Part shown: positions 22,360-32,202 of the stretch, piece after piece
Numbering within the stretch: the stretch's first letter is position 1
How the letters are laid out: each line of letters opens with the position of its first letter
NCBI GenBank assembly: GCA_937944885.1
Contig: CALFBB010000061.1
Span: forward strand, 1 to 34,955
Source: an uncultured cyanobacterium
Lineage (GTDB): Bacteria > Cyanobacteriota > Cyanobacteriia > Thermostichales > Thermostichaceae
Reading direction: 5' to 3'
Length of the DNA: 34,955 nucleotides
Translations under genes and position numbers: made by a program
Notes under the pieces: generated by a model
The model's database searches: none
Seen by the model: only the letters and a program-made list of their open reading frames with translations
What the model was told of the DNA's origin: nothing

Positions 22360-24726
22360 CTATTGGCAGTTTGAGTCAAATCTTAGCTGCTGCCCTTGTC
22401 CATCTATGGTTAGGGAAGTAGAGGCGTAGCCGAGGGGTTCGATAACGAAGGTGCGGCTGGAGAGGCTCCAGCCCCCTTGGGGGGGGTCGATTTGTAGGTG
22501 GAGCTGGTTGGCTTGCTGCTGCAGGTGAAAGGTGGTGGTAGCCCATTCTCCCTGCTCATAGTTGCGGCTGTAGCCCTGATCTTCGTAGAGGGTGAAGCGG
22601 CCATGGCCGGGATAGAGGCGCAGAGTCAGGGGATCCCAGTGGGCAAGGGTGGTATGGGGGACGACGGGGGCCAGAGGAAGGATGGAGCCCCCCCGGACAA
22701 AGAGAGGGAGGCGCTCTAGGGGAGCTGCGGCAAGGATGTAGGTGGGGCCGTGGTAGGCTTGGCCTGTCCACCAATCGAACCAGGTGCCTGCCGGCAGGTA
22801 AACGGCCCGTTGGCGAACGCCGGGGCGCACTACGGGGGCTGCCAAAAGCTGGGATCCGAGCATTGCTTGATCGGAGAGGTCATAGGTTTGCGGGTCATCG
22901 GGGAACTCGTAAACCAAAGGCCGCAAAATTGGGGATCCCGTTTGGTGGGATTCCCAGAAGAGGCTGTAGAGGTAGGGGAGCAGTTGGTAGCGCAGTTGGA
23001 TGGCTTCTCGGCAGATGGCTTCCACTTGCGGCCCAAAACTCCAGGGTTCATGGGGACGGGTACCGCTGGCTGTATGGCCGCGCATCAGGGGGTAGAGGAT
23101 CCCCAGTTGCATCCAGCGGGCAAAAAGCTCCGGGGTAGCATTGCCCCCGAACCCCCCAATATCGGCACCGGCAAAACTCACCCCGGACAAGCCTAGGTTG
23201 CACACCATGGGCAGAGACATCTCCAGGTGTTCCCAAGAGGATTGGTTGTCGCCTGTCCAGACGGCTGCCCAGCGCTGGATCCCGGCAAAGCCGGAGCGGG
23301 TGAGAACAAAGGGGCGGCGATCGGGGTTGAGCCGTTCTAGGCCCTCTCGCGAGGCGCGCGCCATCATCAGCCCATAGAGATTGTGCACCTCGGCATGGGT
23401 GGTGACTTCCGGTGGGGATCCCTGGGGAGCATCCAGGGGAGGATCGACAATTTGGCCTCCATCCCCAAAGGGACGATCGTTGAGGGCGGGTTCATTCATG
23501 TCGTTCCAAATACCGGCTACCCCTACTTCTGTGAGCACCCGTTGCCAATCTCCCCACCACTGTCGTACTGCTGGGCGCTGGAAGTCGGGGAAAAGGGTCT
23601 TACCCGGCCAAACATAGCCATGGAAGAGGTGACCATCGGCACGGCGGATGAACACATCTTGGGCTATCCCTTCGTCAAAGACGGCATAGCCAGCCTCCGG
23701 ATCAAACTTCACCCCCGGATCGACAATGGTGACCACCTGAAACCCGGCTTGGTTGAGTTGGGCTATTAACCCTTTTGGATCCGGAAAGCGCAAGGGATCC
23801 CAGGTAAAAACGCGGTAACCTCGCATGTAGTCGATATCGAGGTAAATCACATCACAGGGGATGTGACGCCGGCGAAACTGCTGTGCCACGGCTTGGACTT
23901 GGGCGGCACTGGTGTAGCTCCAGCGACATTGCTGGTAGCCCAAGGCCCACAAGGGAGGGAGGGGGGTACGACCGGTGAGTTGGGTGTAGGTGTGGAGCAC
24001 CTGGGCAGGGGTGGGGCCGTAGATCAGGTAGTAGTCCAGCTCAGGGGCATGCACCTCTAGGGTGAGCTGCTCTGGGTGGCTCTGCCCCAAGTCCAATTGG
24101 CTGCGGTGGGTGCAATGGAGAAACAGCCCATAACAAAGACCGGGGCGCAGGCAGAGGGCAAAGGGAATGGCTTGGTAGAGGTTGTCACTGTGGGCATCGT
24201 ATTGCCAACAATCCCTGGTCCAGTGGCTGTAGCGTCTGCCCCGCTTGTTTAGGAGACCGGCCCGCTCCCCGAGGCCATAAACACCCTCTTGGGGGGGAAG
24301 CTGTTTGTGTAGGCGGATCCCTTCTTGATCCCAACTAAGGTTAGTCTCCTCTTCAAGGTCGCTGGCAAAAGACTGCCCCTGCTGGTCTTGAAAGTCGAAT
24401 CGGATGGGATCTCGATTGATCAAAACCTGCACCAAAGTGGTGGACAGTTGCACTTGGGTGGGAGTTTCTTGCCATTGAAAAGGAACCGGAGCCCAAGTTT
24501 CATCTGCTAGAGCAACATCCCACGAACGACGGGGCAAGAATGCTCCGCTGGGGCTAAAGCGCAGCCGCAACAGCCGTGGGCTGAGCACCTGTACCCACCA
24601 ACATCCCCTGCTGCAGTGAAGTTGGATCCCTTGGGAATCCACCTGTAAGCGTTGCAGGGATCCGCAGGTTTGCCGTTGGGGTGGGCGGGGTGGGAATTGA
24701 CCAAAAACTTCCATCGGTTGCAACAT
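22360..24726 (-). CDS. Glycoside hydrolase family 31 alpha-glucosidase
   Basis: A 788-residue GH31 enzyme, cutting alpha-glucosidic bonds in maltose-type or related substrates (the exact specificity cannot be read from sequence). An N-terminal galactose-mutarotase-like domain covers about 1-255. The (beta/alpha)8 barrel starts with PPLWALGYQQCRWSY and VIYLDIDYMRGYRVFTWD. The catalytic nucleophile is Asp409 in GIWNDMNEP. The substrate-binding RSGFAGIQRWAAVWTGDNQSSW and the acid/base region GHTASGTRPHEPW follow, and a beta-rich C-terminus ends the protein. No signal peptide is seen, so it is cytoplasmic. Conserved residues are all present. It is transcribed alone, divergent from the ABC exporter, about 100 bases away. 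Confidence 0.93.
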   Translation of the reverse strand: MLQPMEVFGQFPPRPPQRQTCGSLQRLQVDSQGIQLHCSRGCWWVQVLSPRLLRLRFSPSGAFLPRRSWDVALADETWAPVPFQWQETPTQVQLSTTLVQVLINRDPIRFDFQDQQGQSFASDLEEETNLSWDQEGIRLHKQLPPQEGVYGLGERAGLLNKRGRRYSHWTRDCWQYDAHSDNLYQAIPFALCLRPGLCYGLFLHCTHRSQLDLGQSHPEQLTLEVHAPELDYYLIYGPTPAQVLHTYTQLTGRTPLPPLWALGYQQCRWSYTSAAQVQAVAQQFRRRHIPCDVIYLDIDYMRGYRVFTWDPLRFPDPKGLIAQLNQAGFQVVTIVDPGVKFDPEAGYAVFDEGIAQDVFIRRADGHLFHGYVWPGKTLFPDFQRPAVRQWWGDWQRVLTEVGVAGIWNDMNEPALNDRPFGDGGQIVDPPLDAPQGSPPEVTTHAEVHNLYGLMMARASREGLERLNPDRRPFVLTRSGFAGIQRWAAVWTGDNQSSWEHLEMSLPMVCNLGLSGVSFAGADIGGFGGNATPELFARWMQLGILYPLMRGHTASGTRPHEPWSFGPQVEAICREAIQLRYQLLPYLYSLFWESHQTGSPILRPLVYEFPDDPQTYDLSDQAMLGSQLLAAPVVRPGVRQRAVYLPAGTWFDWWTGQAYHGPTYILAAAPLERLPLFVRGGSILPLAPVVPHTTLAHWDPLTLRLYPGHGRFTLYEDQGYSRNYEQGEWATTTFHLQQQANQLHLQIDPPQGGWSLSSRTFVIEPLGYASTSLTIDGQGQQLRFDSNCQ

Positions 24727-24830
24727 GGGTTTGGCATTGACACCGCCCTCCAGACTAACCTAGCCGGGTAAACCCAAAGACAGCTCTCGGGCGCGGCAGG
24801 ATCCTGTAAGCTGGTTGGGTCAGAGGCCCT

Positions 24831-26570
24831 TTGGGTTTGTTATTTGTGCATCCGGGTCGTAGCTATCGTCGTCTTATTCCTTTTATCCGGCCCCATCTGT
24901 GGATGCTGTTGTTGGGGCTGGTGTGCACCTTTGGTTTTGTGCTGACCATGCCGGCGCTGGCCTATCTAATCGAGTGGGTGGCGCGTTCGATTGGGGCAGG
25001 GGATTTGGGCCAACTGCGCCTGCTGGCTTTGATCGGGGTAGTGTTCTTTCTGGTGCGGGGTACTTTCCAGTATGGCCAAGATGCCCTGATGGCGCGAGCT
25101 TCACTGCAGATGGTGCTGGAGTTGCGACAACGGGTGTACGCTCACCTACAGGCTCTGGATCTGGATTATTTTTCTGGCAGCCGTACAGGAGATTTGGTCT
25201 ATCGCCTCACCGGGGATCTGGATCGGGTGGGGGAAGTGGTGCAGCGGTTTTTCCATCGTTTCATTCCCAGTGTACTTACCATTGTGGCGGTGGTGGGCTA
25301 TTTGTTTTACCTAAACGGCATCCTGACCTTGACCACGCTGCTGATGGCCCCTCTGATGGGGGCCTTGATTAGCTGGTTTGGGGATCGCTTGCTGTTTCGC
25401 TCCCGCCTCAATCAGGAGAGCATGTCGGACTTGGCTGCTCTATTGACGGAAGTCTTTGCTGGTATTAGCCTGATTCGCGCCTTTGCGGCGGAAGAATACG
25501 AAATTCGCCGTTTTAGTGCCATTGCCGAAAGCAATCGTCTGGCCCGCTTTCAAACGGAGCAGGTGAAGGCGATTCAAGATCCGGTGGTGGGATTCCTCTA
25601 CGCCATGAGCGTCTTGGGGGTATTTTGGGTTGGGGGTTGGCAAATTAGCCAGGGCAACCTGACCGGCAGCCAGTTCTTGGGGTTTATTGCCGGGATTGCT
25701 ATGCTGATCGACCCCATTGTGCACATCACCAACAACTACAGCGAGCTGAAACAGGGAGAGGCTTCGGTTGAGCGCATCTTCGAGCTCCTGGATACTCGCT
25801 CCCAGGTGTGCAATTTAGCCGGCGCCAAGCCTTTGCCCCCGATTCAGGGATGGGTGGAGTTCGATCAAGTTTCTTTTGGCTACAAGCCCGGTCAACCGGT
25901 GCTCAAACAAATTAGCTTTAAGGTCTCTCCCGGTGAGATTGTCGCCCTGGTGGGATCCTCCGGTGCCGGCAAGTCCACCTTGGTGAGCTTGATCCCGCGC
26001 TTTTACGATCCGCAGCAGGGGTGTGTTCGCATTGATGGCACTGATATTCGCACTGTAACTTTGCAAAGTTTGCGCCGTCAGATCGGCATTGTGCCCCAGG
26101 AGATCACCTTGTTTTCCGGAACCATTGCCAGTAACATCGCCTATGGCCAGGAGCACTTTGACCTAGAGGCTGTGCGCCAAGCTGCCCAAGTAGCCAACAT
26201 CCACACCTTTATTGAAAGTCTGCCGGATGGCTATGCCACTGTGGTGGGCGAACGGGGGATTACCCTCTCAGGGGGGCAGCGGCAACGGCTAGCCATTGCG
26301 CGGGCAGTTATGCTCAACCCCAAAATTTTGATCCTGGATGAGGCCACCTCAGCCCTAGACAATGAGTCGGAAGCCCTGGTACAGGAGGCTTTGCAACGAC
26401 TGATGCAGCGCTGCACGGTGTTTGTGATCGCCCATCGGCTCTCTACGGTGCGCAAGGCCCATCGCATTTTTGTCCTTGAGCAAGGGCAACTCCTCGAACA
26501 AGGTAACCACAAGGAGTTGCTGGGAAAAGGAGGGCGCTATGCCCAGTTTCATCTGCGTCAGTTTCAGTGA
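24831..26570 (+). CDS. ABC exporter, fused membrane and ATPase domains (MsbA-like)
   Basis: A 579-residue half-transporter of the type-I exporter family (MsbA-like). Six membrane helices lie in about residues 18-310, with the sequence LDYFSGSRTGDLVYRLTGD typical of this family. The nucleotide-binding domain follows: Walker A VGSSGAGKSTLVSL, Q-loop IGIVPQEITLFSGTIASNI, signature ITLSGGQRQRLAIARA, Walker B ILILDEATSALD, and the H-loop FVIAHRLSTV. All ATPase motifs are intact. The start is a TTG at 24831 with AGAGG four bases upstream; TTG 24837 and GTG 24846 are alternatives. The substrate (lipid, drug or polysaccharide precursor) cannot be told from the sequence. It functions as a homo- or heterodimer and lies divergent from the GH31 gene. 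Confidence 0.93.
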   Translation: MGLLFVHPGRSYRRLIPFIRPHLWMLLLGLVCTFGFVLTMPALAYLIEWVARSIGAGDLGQLRLLALIGVVFFLVRGTFQYGQDALMARASLQMVLELRQRVYAHLQALDLDYFSGSRTGDLVYRLTGDLDRVGEVVQRFFHRFIPSVLTIVAVVGYLFYLNGILTLTTLLMAPLMGALISWFGDRLLFRSRLNQESMSDLAALLTEVFAGISLIRAFAAEEYEIRRFSAIAESNRLARFQTEQVKAIQDPVVGFLYAMSVLGVFWVGGWQISQGNLTGSQFLGFIAGIAMLIDPIVHITNNYSELKQGEASVERIFELLDTRSQVCNLAGAKPLPPIQGWVEFDQVSFGYKPGQPVLKQISFKVSPGEIVALVGSSGAGKSTLVSLIPRFYDPQQGCVRIDGTDIRTVTLQSLRRQIGIVPQEITLFSGTIASNIAYGQEHFDLEAVRQAAQVANIHTFIESLPDGYATVVGERGITLSGGQRQRLAIARAVMLNPKILILDEATSALDNESEALVQEALQRLMQRCTVFVIAHRLSTVRKAHRIFVLEQGQLLEQGNHKELLGKGGRYAQFHLRQFQ

Positions 26571-26630
26571 CCCAAGCAGCAGTTGGATACACGGGATCCA
26601 AACCCGGATCTATCTCTATCTTTATCCCTT

Positions 26631-27545
26631 TCAACAGCCCCACTTGCTGCGAAACAAGGCATAAAACTCCGGATCCTGGGGTGTTCCTCCTGGGATCCCA
26701 CACAGGGCGGCAGCAAACTGCACCGCCCGTTCCAACAGGGAGACCTCTGGCCATCCCTGCAGCAGCCCCAGAATCACCACCGCACTAAAAGCATCACCGG
26801 CACCGACGGTATCCACCATTTCAGGTACCGGTACCGCCTCCGATCGATGGATTTGAGTGGAGCTGAGCAGCATGGCACCGGCTGCTCCGAGGGTAAGGAA
26901 AACCTTGCTCAGGTTCAGCTTCTCCCGCAAAGCCTGGGCTCGGGTCGGGAGATCTTGAGCAGGGATCCCTTCCAGTTGGGCTACTTGCGCCAGTTCCTCC
27001 TGGTTCAGCTTCAGCCAAGTACAGCTGCGGAGCATTTCCCGGACCCGATCTGGGTTCCACCAGGGATCCCGCAAGTTGAGATCCAAAAAGACCGGGCGAT
27101 TGAGCTTTTGCATGAAAGCCTGAATCCGTTGGTGGGCGGCTTCTGTACGGGCAGCCAGGCTACCTCGGTAAAGCAAGCTGGGTTTGAGGGCAGAGAGCTG
27201 TTCCGCATCCAGGTGAATGTAGTCATAGGCTTGGTTGGCCAGAATTTCATAGGCAGGGATCCCTTCTGCATCCAGGTTGACCCGAACCGTACCGGTGGGA
27301 TAGAGGGGATCCCGTTGCAGGAGGATGCTGCTCAATCCCTGACGACGCATAGCCGCCAACACTTGCTCCCCAGCAGCATCTTGACCGATCCGACTGAGAA
27401 AAATCGGCTCGGCTCCCAAGCCTTTCAAGTGCCAAGCCACATTGAAGGGAGCACCCCCCAACACTGTCCGGTCGGGAAACCGATCCAAGAGAACTTCCCC
27501 CAAGATCAACGGTGAACCGACCAGAGGTGGAACAGGATCCGTCAT
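26631..27545 (-). CDS. PfkB-family carbohydrate kinase (fructokinase-like)
   Basis: A 304-residue sugar kinase of the ribokinase/PfkB family, probably a fructokinase. It has the N-terminal substrate loop GGAPFNVAWHLKGLGAEPIFLSRIGQDAAG and the C-terminal signature DTVGAGDAFSAVVILGLLQG, where the aspartate of GAGDAF is the catalytic base. NLRDPWWNPD and KLNQEEL fit fructokinases more than adenosine or ribose kinases, but the substrate is not proven. It is the last gene of a minus-strand operon (exported unknown, M48 peptidase, kinase), starting 15 bases after the peptidase gene. Nearby GH31 and treY suggest a role in glucan or sucrose metabolism, which is inference only. Confidence 0.88.
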   Translation of the reverse strand: MTDPVPPLVGSPLILGEVLLDRFPDRTVLGGAPFNVAWHLKGLGAEPIFLSRIGQDAAGEQVLAAMRRQGLSSILLQRDPLYPTGTVRVNLDAEGIPAYEILANQAYDYIHLDAEQLSALKPSLLYRGSLAARTEAAHQRIQAFMQKLNRPVFLDLNLRDPWWNPDRVREMLRSCTWLKLNQEELAQVAQLEGIPAQDLPTRAQALREKLNLSKVFLTLGAAGAMLLSSTQIHRSEAVPVPEMVDTVGAGDAFSAVVILGLLQGWPEVSLLERAVQFAAALCGIPGGTPQDPEFYALFRSKWGC

Positions 27546-27560
27546 AGGTACACCGCCCCG

Positions 27561-28406
27561 CTAAGAGGCAACGGAGCCGTGCAACTCCAAGATTTGCCGA
27601 TAGGTGTTGCTGCGGAACCAACGATCGATCTCACGAGCCCGTAGCACCGGCAGGGGATGGGTACGCCCGATATTTTGCATTTGCTTCAGTTCCACTTGCC
27701 AAAGATCGTTATCCAACTCGTCATAGGTACGAGCTTGCTCCAGAAAAGCCTCCACATTCAGCTTGGCTGCCAATTGTGGGGATCCCCCACACAGTTTCAT
27801 CAACACTGAAACCACAGTCTTGGCATCCTGAGCCACCAACAAAGCCGCTCGGTCACAGGTAAACTCAGCACAGCGCAGCCAGTGCAACAGCTGATCCTGT
27901 AGGGCCTGATAAAATAGACCGCCAAAGGGGATCAAACTGGTGGAAAGCATCAGGATGTTGGCCATCGTCAGATAGACACCGTGGTTGCACTTCAGATGAC
28001 CCAGCTCATGGGCCAGAACTGCCTGAATCTCAAGCGGCTCCAGCAGATCCAACAGCGAACTGTGTAAAACGATAAAAGGCTTCTTCCCCTGCATGGCAAA
28101 GGTATAGGCATTGGGTACAGGGTTTTGCCGTACATACAGTTGCGGAACTTCCAAATCCAAAATGCGACAGGCTTGCACCAAGAGTTGATAAATCTCCGGC
28201 AACTGCTGTTCGTTAATTTGGATGCTGGAAGCGATGTTATCCAGATAAAAAACCTGGCCGGCGGTCGAACCCAAGAGATTCTGGATCAACAAGCCCAGTC
28301 CCGGCATTTGCTGTAGGGAGCGGGTCGCCTGCAGATCCACAGGATGACGAAACTGATCCGCCCGTAGGCCCAACAGGATATGAGGTTCTCGTTGAATGAG
28401 TGGCAT
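27561..28406 (-). CDS. M48-family zinc metallopeptidase
   Basis: A 281-residue HtpX/Ste24-type zinc peptidase. The zinc motif is AVLAHELGHLKCNHG (HExxH), and the third ligand is the glutamate of CAEFTCDRAAL further on; both are intact. The helix before the motif and VYLTMANILMLSTSLIPFGGLFYQAL after it are hydrophobic and may contact the membrane. Unlike HtpX it lacks the two N-terminal transmembrane helices: the sequence upstream is soluble (LYVRQNPVPNAYTFAMQGKKPFIVLHSSLLDLL is the family core). The start is the ATG at 28406; a TTG at 28424 is also in frame. It is 21 bases after the upstream exported-protein gene and 15 before the kinase, so the three form an operon. It could process membrane or envelope proteins. 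Confidence 0.9.
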   Translation of the reverse strand: MPLIQREPHILLGLRADQFRHPVDLQATRSLQQMPGLGLLIQNLLGSTAGQVFYLDNIASSIQINEQQLPEIYQLLVQACRILDLEVPQLYVRQNPVPNAYTFAMQGKKPFIVLHSSLLDLLEPLEIQAVLAHELGHLKCNHGVYLTMANILMLSTSLIPFGGLFYQALQDQLLHWLRCAEFTCDRAALLVAQDAKTVVSVLMKLCGGSPQLAAKLNVEAFLEQARTYDELDNDLWQVELKQMQNIGRTHPLPVLRAREIDRWFRSNTYRQILELHGSVAS

Positions 28407-28427
28407 AGATAGAGGGTCAAACAACGC

Positions 28428-29102
28428 TTAGGATGACAACTTGTAAGGCACAAACTGCCGATAACGATTCAGCAAAAATAGTCGCTCTGGAGGAGGATCC
28501 GGCAGAACCGGCTTATAGGTAAAACCAAAGGGATCCTCACCAGCAGGAATTTCCCAGTAGACCACTTGGTTCTGAAGGCGAGTGCCATCTGTAACGAAGC
28601 GACCCAAATCGGCAGCAGCCTGCTCAGCACGATTATAGAGCCGACCCTTCCAGCTCAGCTGCTGGGGCAGCCCCAAGGCAAAAAAAAGTTGCTGCTGGTT
28701 CTGGTTTAACACTGTTTGTAGGCGATCCCCCCAGATCCTTGCCAAATCAACAGGTTGAGGAGTAGAGTTGGCCTCTGCATCAGCAGGCGTTACTTCTAGC
28801 AGCAGCTGCCCATTCAAAAGAATACGCGCCGGTTGTGGCTCCACATCTAACGGAGCTGACAAAGAAGTTACTGGAGTTTCTGGGCTTGAGGTTTCTAGAC
28901 TAACCTGCAACTGTGGACCGGTGGCTTGGGCAAGGATCTCTTGAAATCGCTGCTCCAGCAGGCGCAAACGGAAAGGAGCATCAGGGGTACGCAACGTCAG
29001 GACAAGTTCATTCGCCACCCGAAACTCCTTTTGAGCCCAAACAGCACCCCCAGGACTAGCCCAGATCGCTGCACTCAGGAGGAGCCCAACCCAGTTCCTC
29101 AT
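28428..29102 (-). CDS. Exported protein of unknown function
   Basis: A 224-residue protein with a clear signal peptide (MRNWVGLLLSAAIWASPGGAVWAQ, cleavage after AxA-like VWA). The mature part has no motif I recognise. It begins KEFRVANELVLTLRTPDAPFRLRLLEQRFQEIL, has a Thr/Pro/Ser-rich stretch (about 75-95), then LARIWGDRLQTVLNQNQQQLFFALG and a C-terminal half with YNRAEQAAADLGRF and YWEIPAGEDPFGF. The ATG at 29102 has AAGG about eight bases upstream, better than the ATG at 29108. It is the first gene of the operon with the M48 peptidase and the PfkB kinase, divergent from treY. It may be a partner or substrate of the peptidase; this is a guess from position. Confidence 0.72.
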   Translation of the reverse strand: MRNWVGLLLSAAIWASPGGAVWAQKEFRVANELVLTLRTPDAPFRLRLLEQRFQEILAQATGPQLQVSLETSSPETPVTSLSAPLDVEPQPARILLNGQLLLEVTPADAEANSTPQPVDLARIWGDRLQTVLNQNQQQLFFALGLPQQLSWKGRLYNRAEQAAADLGRFVTDGTRLQNQVVYWEIPAGEDPFGFTYKPVLPDPPPERLFLLNRYRQFVPYKLSS

Positions 29103-29254
29103 GGTCATCGCCTTGAAGTTCTCCGGTCTCTACAACCTACAATGAACAACCTAGACCCCTACGAGTCGGATACCCTGTCAATCTTAGCCGCTACCCTGGT
29201 AGCATCTGTTCCCTCGTGGTGTTCACAGGTCTTGTTGTCTTTCTTGAGGTCATC

Positions 29255-32050
29255 ATGCGGATCCCGACTTCCACCTATCGCCTCCAGTTCCATGCTGGGT
29301 TTGACTTCGAGGCAGCACGGCAAATTGTCCCCTACCTGAAAGCCCTGGGTCTCTCTGATGTCTATGCCTCTCCCATTTTTCGGGCACGTAAGGGCAGTAC
29401 CCATGGCTACGACGTGGTGGATCCCGGCCAAATCAATCCAGAGTTGGGTGGCAGTGAGAAGTTCGAGGATCTATGGGAGACCTTGAACCAACACCAGATA
29501 GGTTGGATACAGGATATTGTGCCCAATCACATGGCCTATGACGGCCAAAACCAGATGTTGATGGATGTCTTAGAAAGTGGCCCAAACTCAGACTTTATCG
29601 ACTATTTTGATGTGAATTGGAACCAATCTTACTCGGGGATCCAAGGCAGAATACTGGCACCTTTTTTAGGAGACTTTTATGATAAATGCCTAGAATCTGG
29701 ACAAATCCAACTGCGTTACGATGCAGATGGCCTGAGCATTAACTACTACGACTTAAAATTTCCACTGAACATCGATACCTATGCAGATGTCTTTACCTAT
29801 AACTTGAGCAAGCTACGTCGAAAATTAGGACGCAGCCATCCCGACTACATTAAGCTACTTGGGATCCTCTTTAGCCTAAAATTCATCCCAAGTAAAGAGG
29901 ATCTCTTGGAGCGAACCGACCAAATTAACTTTGCTAAGCATTCCCTGTGGGAACTCTATACCTCCAGTCAACCGATTCAAAACTTCTTTGACGAGAATAT
30001 CGAAATCTTTAATGGTAAGCCAGGGGATCCCTCTAGTTTTGATTTGTTGGATAACCTCTTAGCTCGACAAAATTTTCGCATTTCTTTTTGGAAGGTGGGT
30101 GCTGAAGAGATTAACTACCGCCGCTTTTTTACTATCAATGAGCTGATCTCTCTACGTATAGAAGATCGAGAGGTATTTCGCAAAACCCATCAACTCATCT
30201 TGAGACTGGTTGAGCAGGGGCGCTTCACAGGTCTGCGCATCGATCATATCGATGGTCTATTCAATCCGGAAGAGTATCTCTATCGATTACGAGAACGCTG
30301 CCCAGATGTATATATTGTAGTGGAGAAGATTCTAGAATCTGAAGAGGATTTGCCACGAACCTGGCCGGTTCAAGGTACTACAGGATATGATTTTTTGATT
30401 AAAATGAACGGTATTTTTTGCCAGACTAAAAATGCAGAAAGGTTTGAATCACTGTATCAAAACTTTACCAAGTTACAGCAGTCTCCAGAACAGGTAATCG
30501 AAGAGAAAAAGCGCTTGATCATTGAGCGAAATTTATCTGGTGATATGGATAATCTTGCTTTCTTGCTCAAGCAGATAACTAGTCATCACCGTTATGCTAA
30601 TGACTTTACTCTCTATAGTTTGCGACGAGCTTTGGTAGAAGTTTTAGTGTGTTTTCCGGTCTACCGGGTCTACATTCGTGAAGGGAGCCTTGACCCAGAA
30701 AGTCAACGGATCATCCGGCGAGCTGTAGAGCAAGCCAGAGAGAACTTACCTATCTTAATCAATGAACTTAACTTTATTGAGCGCTTTCTTTGTCTGGAGT
30801 TCTTGGATAACCTATCAGAAAAAGAGAGAGAAGAGCAGATTTATTTTGTCATGCGCCTTCAACAGCTAGCCGGCCCCCTCATGGCTAAGGGAGTAGAAGA
30901 TACAGCTTTTTATGTGTACAATTGCCTACTTTCTCTCAACGAAGTGGGTGGGGATCTCTGTCGATTTGGTGTTTCTGTTCAAGACTTTCATCGCTTTAAC
31001 CAAGAACGAGCCACCCACTGGCCCCTAACGATGAATGCTTCTGCTACCCATGACACTAAGCGTGGAGAAGATACCCGCGCCCGTCTCAATGTGCTCTCTG
31101 AAATCCCTGATGAGTGGGAAAGGCACATTAAGCTCTGGCATGAACTGAATGCCAACTATAAGATCCGTAGTAAAAAGCGTTCAGAGCTGCCAGATCGTAA
31201 TGATGAGTATTCCCTCTACCAAACGCTACTTGGTTCTTATCCTTTTCAGCCGGAAGAACTACCTGAATTTGTGCAGCGGGTCAAAGCCTATATGATTAAA
31301 GCAGTTCGGGAGGCTAAGGTACACACTGCCTGGCTCCGGCCCGATATCGACTATGAAGAAGCAACCACTGCTTTTATCGATCAAATCCTAAACTCAGCCA
31401 ACCCTTTTTTGGAGTCTTTCCTTCCTTTCCAACGAAAGGTTGCTCACTTTGGTATTTTCAACTCCCTCTCCCAAACTTTGATTAAACTAACCAGCCCAGG
31501 GATCCCAGATATCTATCAGGGTACAGAACTTTGGGATTTGAGTATGGTGGACCCGGATAATCGCCGACCTGTTGATTTTTCTCGTCGTATAGCCTATCTT
31601 GAAGAGATTCAGCGGCGTACCAAACAGGAACCTCAGCGACTAATAGAAGATTTACTACTGCACCGAAGTGATGGACGTATCAAACTATTTTTGCTGCATC
31701 AGGCTCTAAGGATACGCCAGGAGCAACCGCAACTGTTCCACAAAGGTGGATACATTCCCCTACAGGTGACCGGATCCCACTGGGAGCATGTGGTGGCTTT
31801 TGCCCGTCATCAGGGCAAGCAAGTGTTGATTGTTGTTGTACCACGGCTGTTAACGCACCTCATTGATGAAACCCAGGATCCTTTTGGAGAGGCCATCTGG
31901 AAAGATACTCAAGTTCATTTGCCCCGTTGGAAACGAGTCGAATGGGTCAATGAGCTTACGAATGAAGAGATCCCTGCCGGAGAAGCTATACCCATAGGAT
32001 TGGCCTTAAAGACTTTCCCTGTAGCTATGTTGTATGGCCAGTTCCGTTAG
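29255..32050 (+). CDS. treY: Maltooligosyl trehalose synthase
   Basis: TreY rearranges the reducing end of a maltodextrin into a trehalosyl unit, from which TreZ then releases trehalose. The 931-residue protein begins MRIPTSTYRLQFHAGFDFEAAR, the family opening, with SDVYASPIFRARKGSTHGYDVVDP following. The GH13 catalytic aspartate is Asp330 in GLRIDHIDGLF, the acid is the glutamate of IVVEKIL about 25 residues later, and HDTKRGEDTRARL lies in the third conserved region. The C-terminal part has the usual TreY ending. The start is the ATG at 29255, with GAGG six bases upstream; the open frame from 29216 is a longer alternative. The middle (about 30030-31490) is more AT-rich than its neighbours and is free of GGATCC. 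No treZ lies in the window. Confidence 0.93.
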   Translation: MRIPTSTYRLQFHAGFDFEAARQIVPYLKALGLSDVYASPIFRARKGSTHGYDVVDPGQINPELGGSEKFEDLWETLNQHQIGWIQDIVPNHMAYDGQNQMLMDVLESGPNSDFIDYFDVNWNQSYSGIQGRILAPFLGDFYDKCLESGQIQLRYDADGLSINYYDLKFPLNIDTYADVFTYNLSKLRRKLGRSHPDYIKLLGILFSLKFIPSKEDLLERTDQINFAKHSLWELYTSSQPIQNFFDENIEIFNGKPGDPSSFDLLDNLLARQNFRISFWKVGAEEINYRRFFTINELISLRIEDREVFRKTHQLILRLVEQGRFTGLRIDHIDGLFNPEEYLYRLRERCPDVYIVVEKILESEEDLPRTWPVQGTTGYDFLIKMNGIFCQTKNAERFESLYQNFTKLQQSPEQVIEEKKRLIIERNLSGDMDNLAFLLKQITSHHRYANDFTLYSLRRALVEVLVCFPVYRVYIREGSLDPESQRIIRRAVEQARENLPILINELNFIERFLCLEFLDNLSEKEREEQIYFVMRLQQLAGPLMAKGVEDTAFYVYNCLLSLNEVGGDLCRFGVSVQDFHRFNQERATHWPLTMNASATHDTKRGEDTRARLNVLSEIPDEWERHIKLWHELNANYKIRSKKRSELPDRNDEYSLYQTLLGSYPFQPEELPEFVQRVKAYMIKAVREAKVHTAWLRPDIDYEEATTAFIDQILNSANPFLESFLPFQRKVAHFGIFNSLSQTLIKLTSPGIPDIYQGTELWDLSMVDPDNRRPVDFSRRIAYLEEIQRRTKQEPQRLIEDLLLHRSDGRIKLFLLHQALRIRQEQPQLFHKGGYIPLQVTGSHWEHVVAFARHQGKQVLIVVVPRLLTHLIDETQDPFGEAIWKDTQVHLPRWKRVEWVNELTNEEIPAGEAIPIGLALKTFPVAMLYGQFR

Positions 32051-32202
32051 CCATTAGAGGATGAAGAGTAGTGCATTGTAGTAATACTGAGTTAACATGT
32101 GATTTCTGAGTTTCTAAAGAACGAGCATGGTGCAATCCCCTGAATGCAACTTAACTGGTGTTGTCGGGTAGGGGAAGATATGCAAATAACCTCCAATGAT
32201 TG

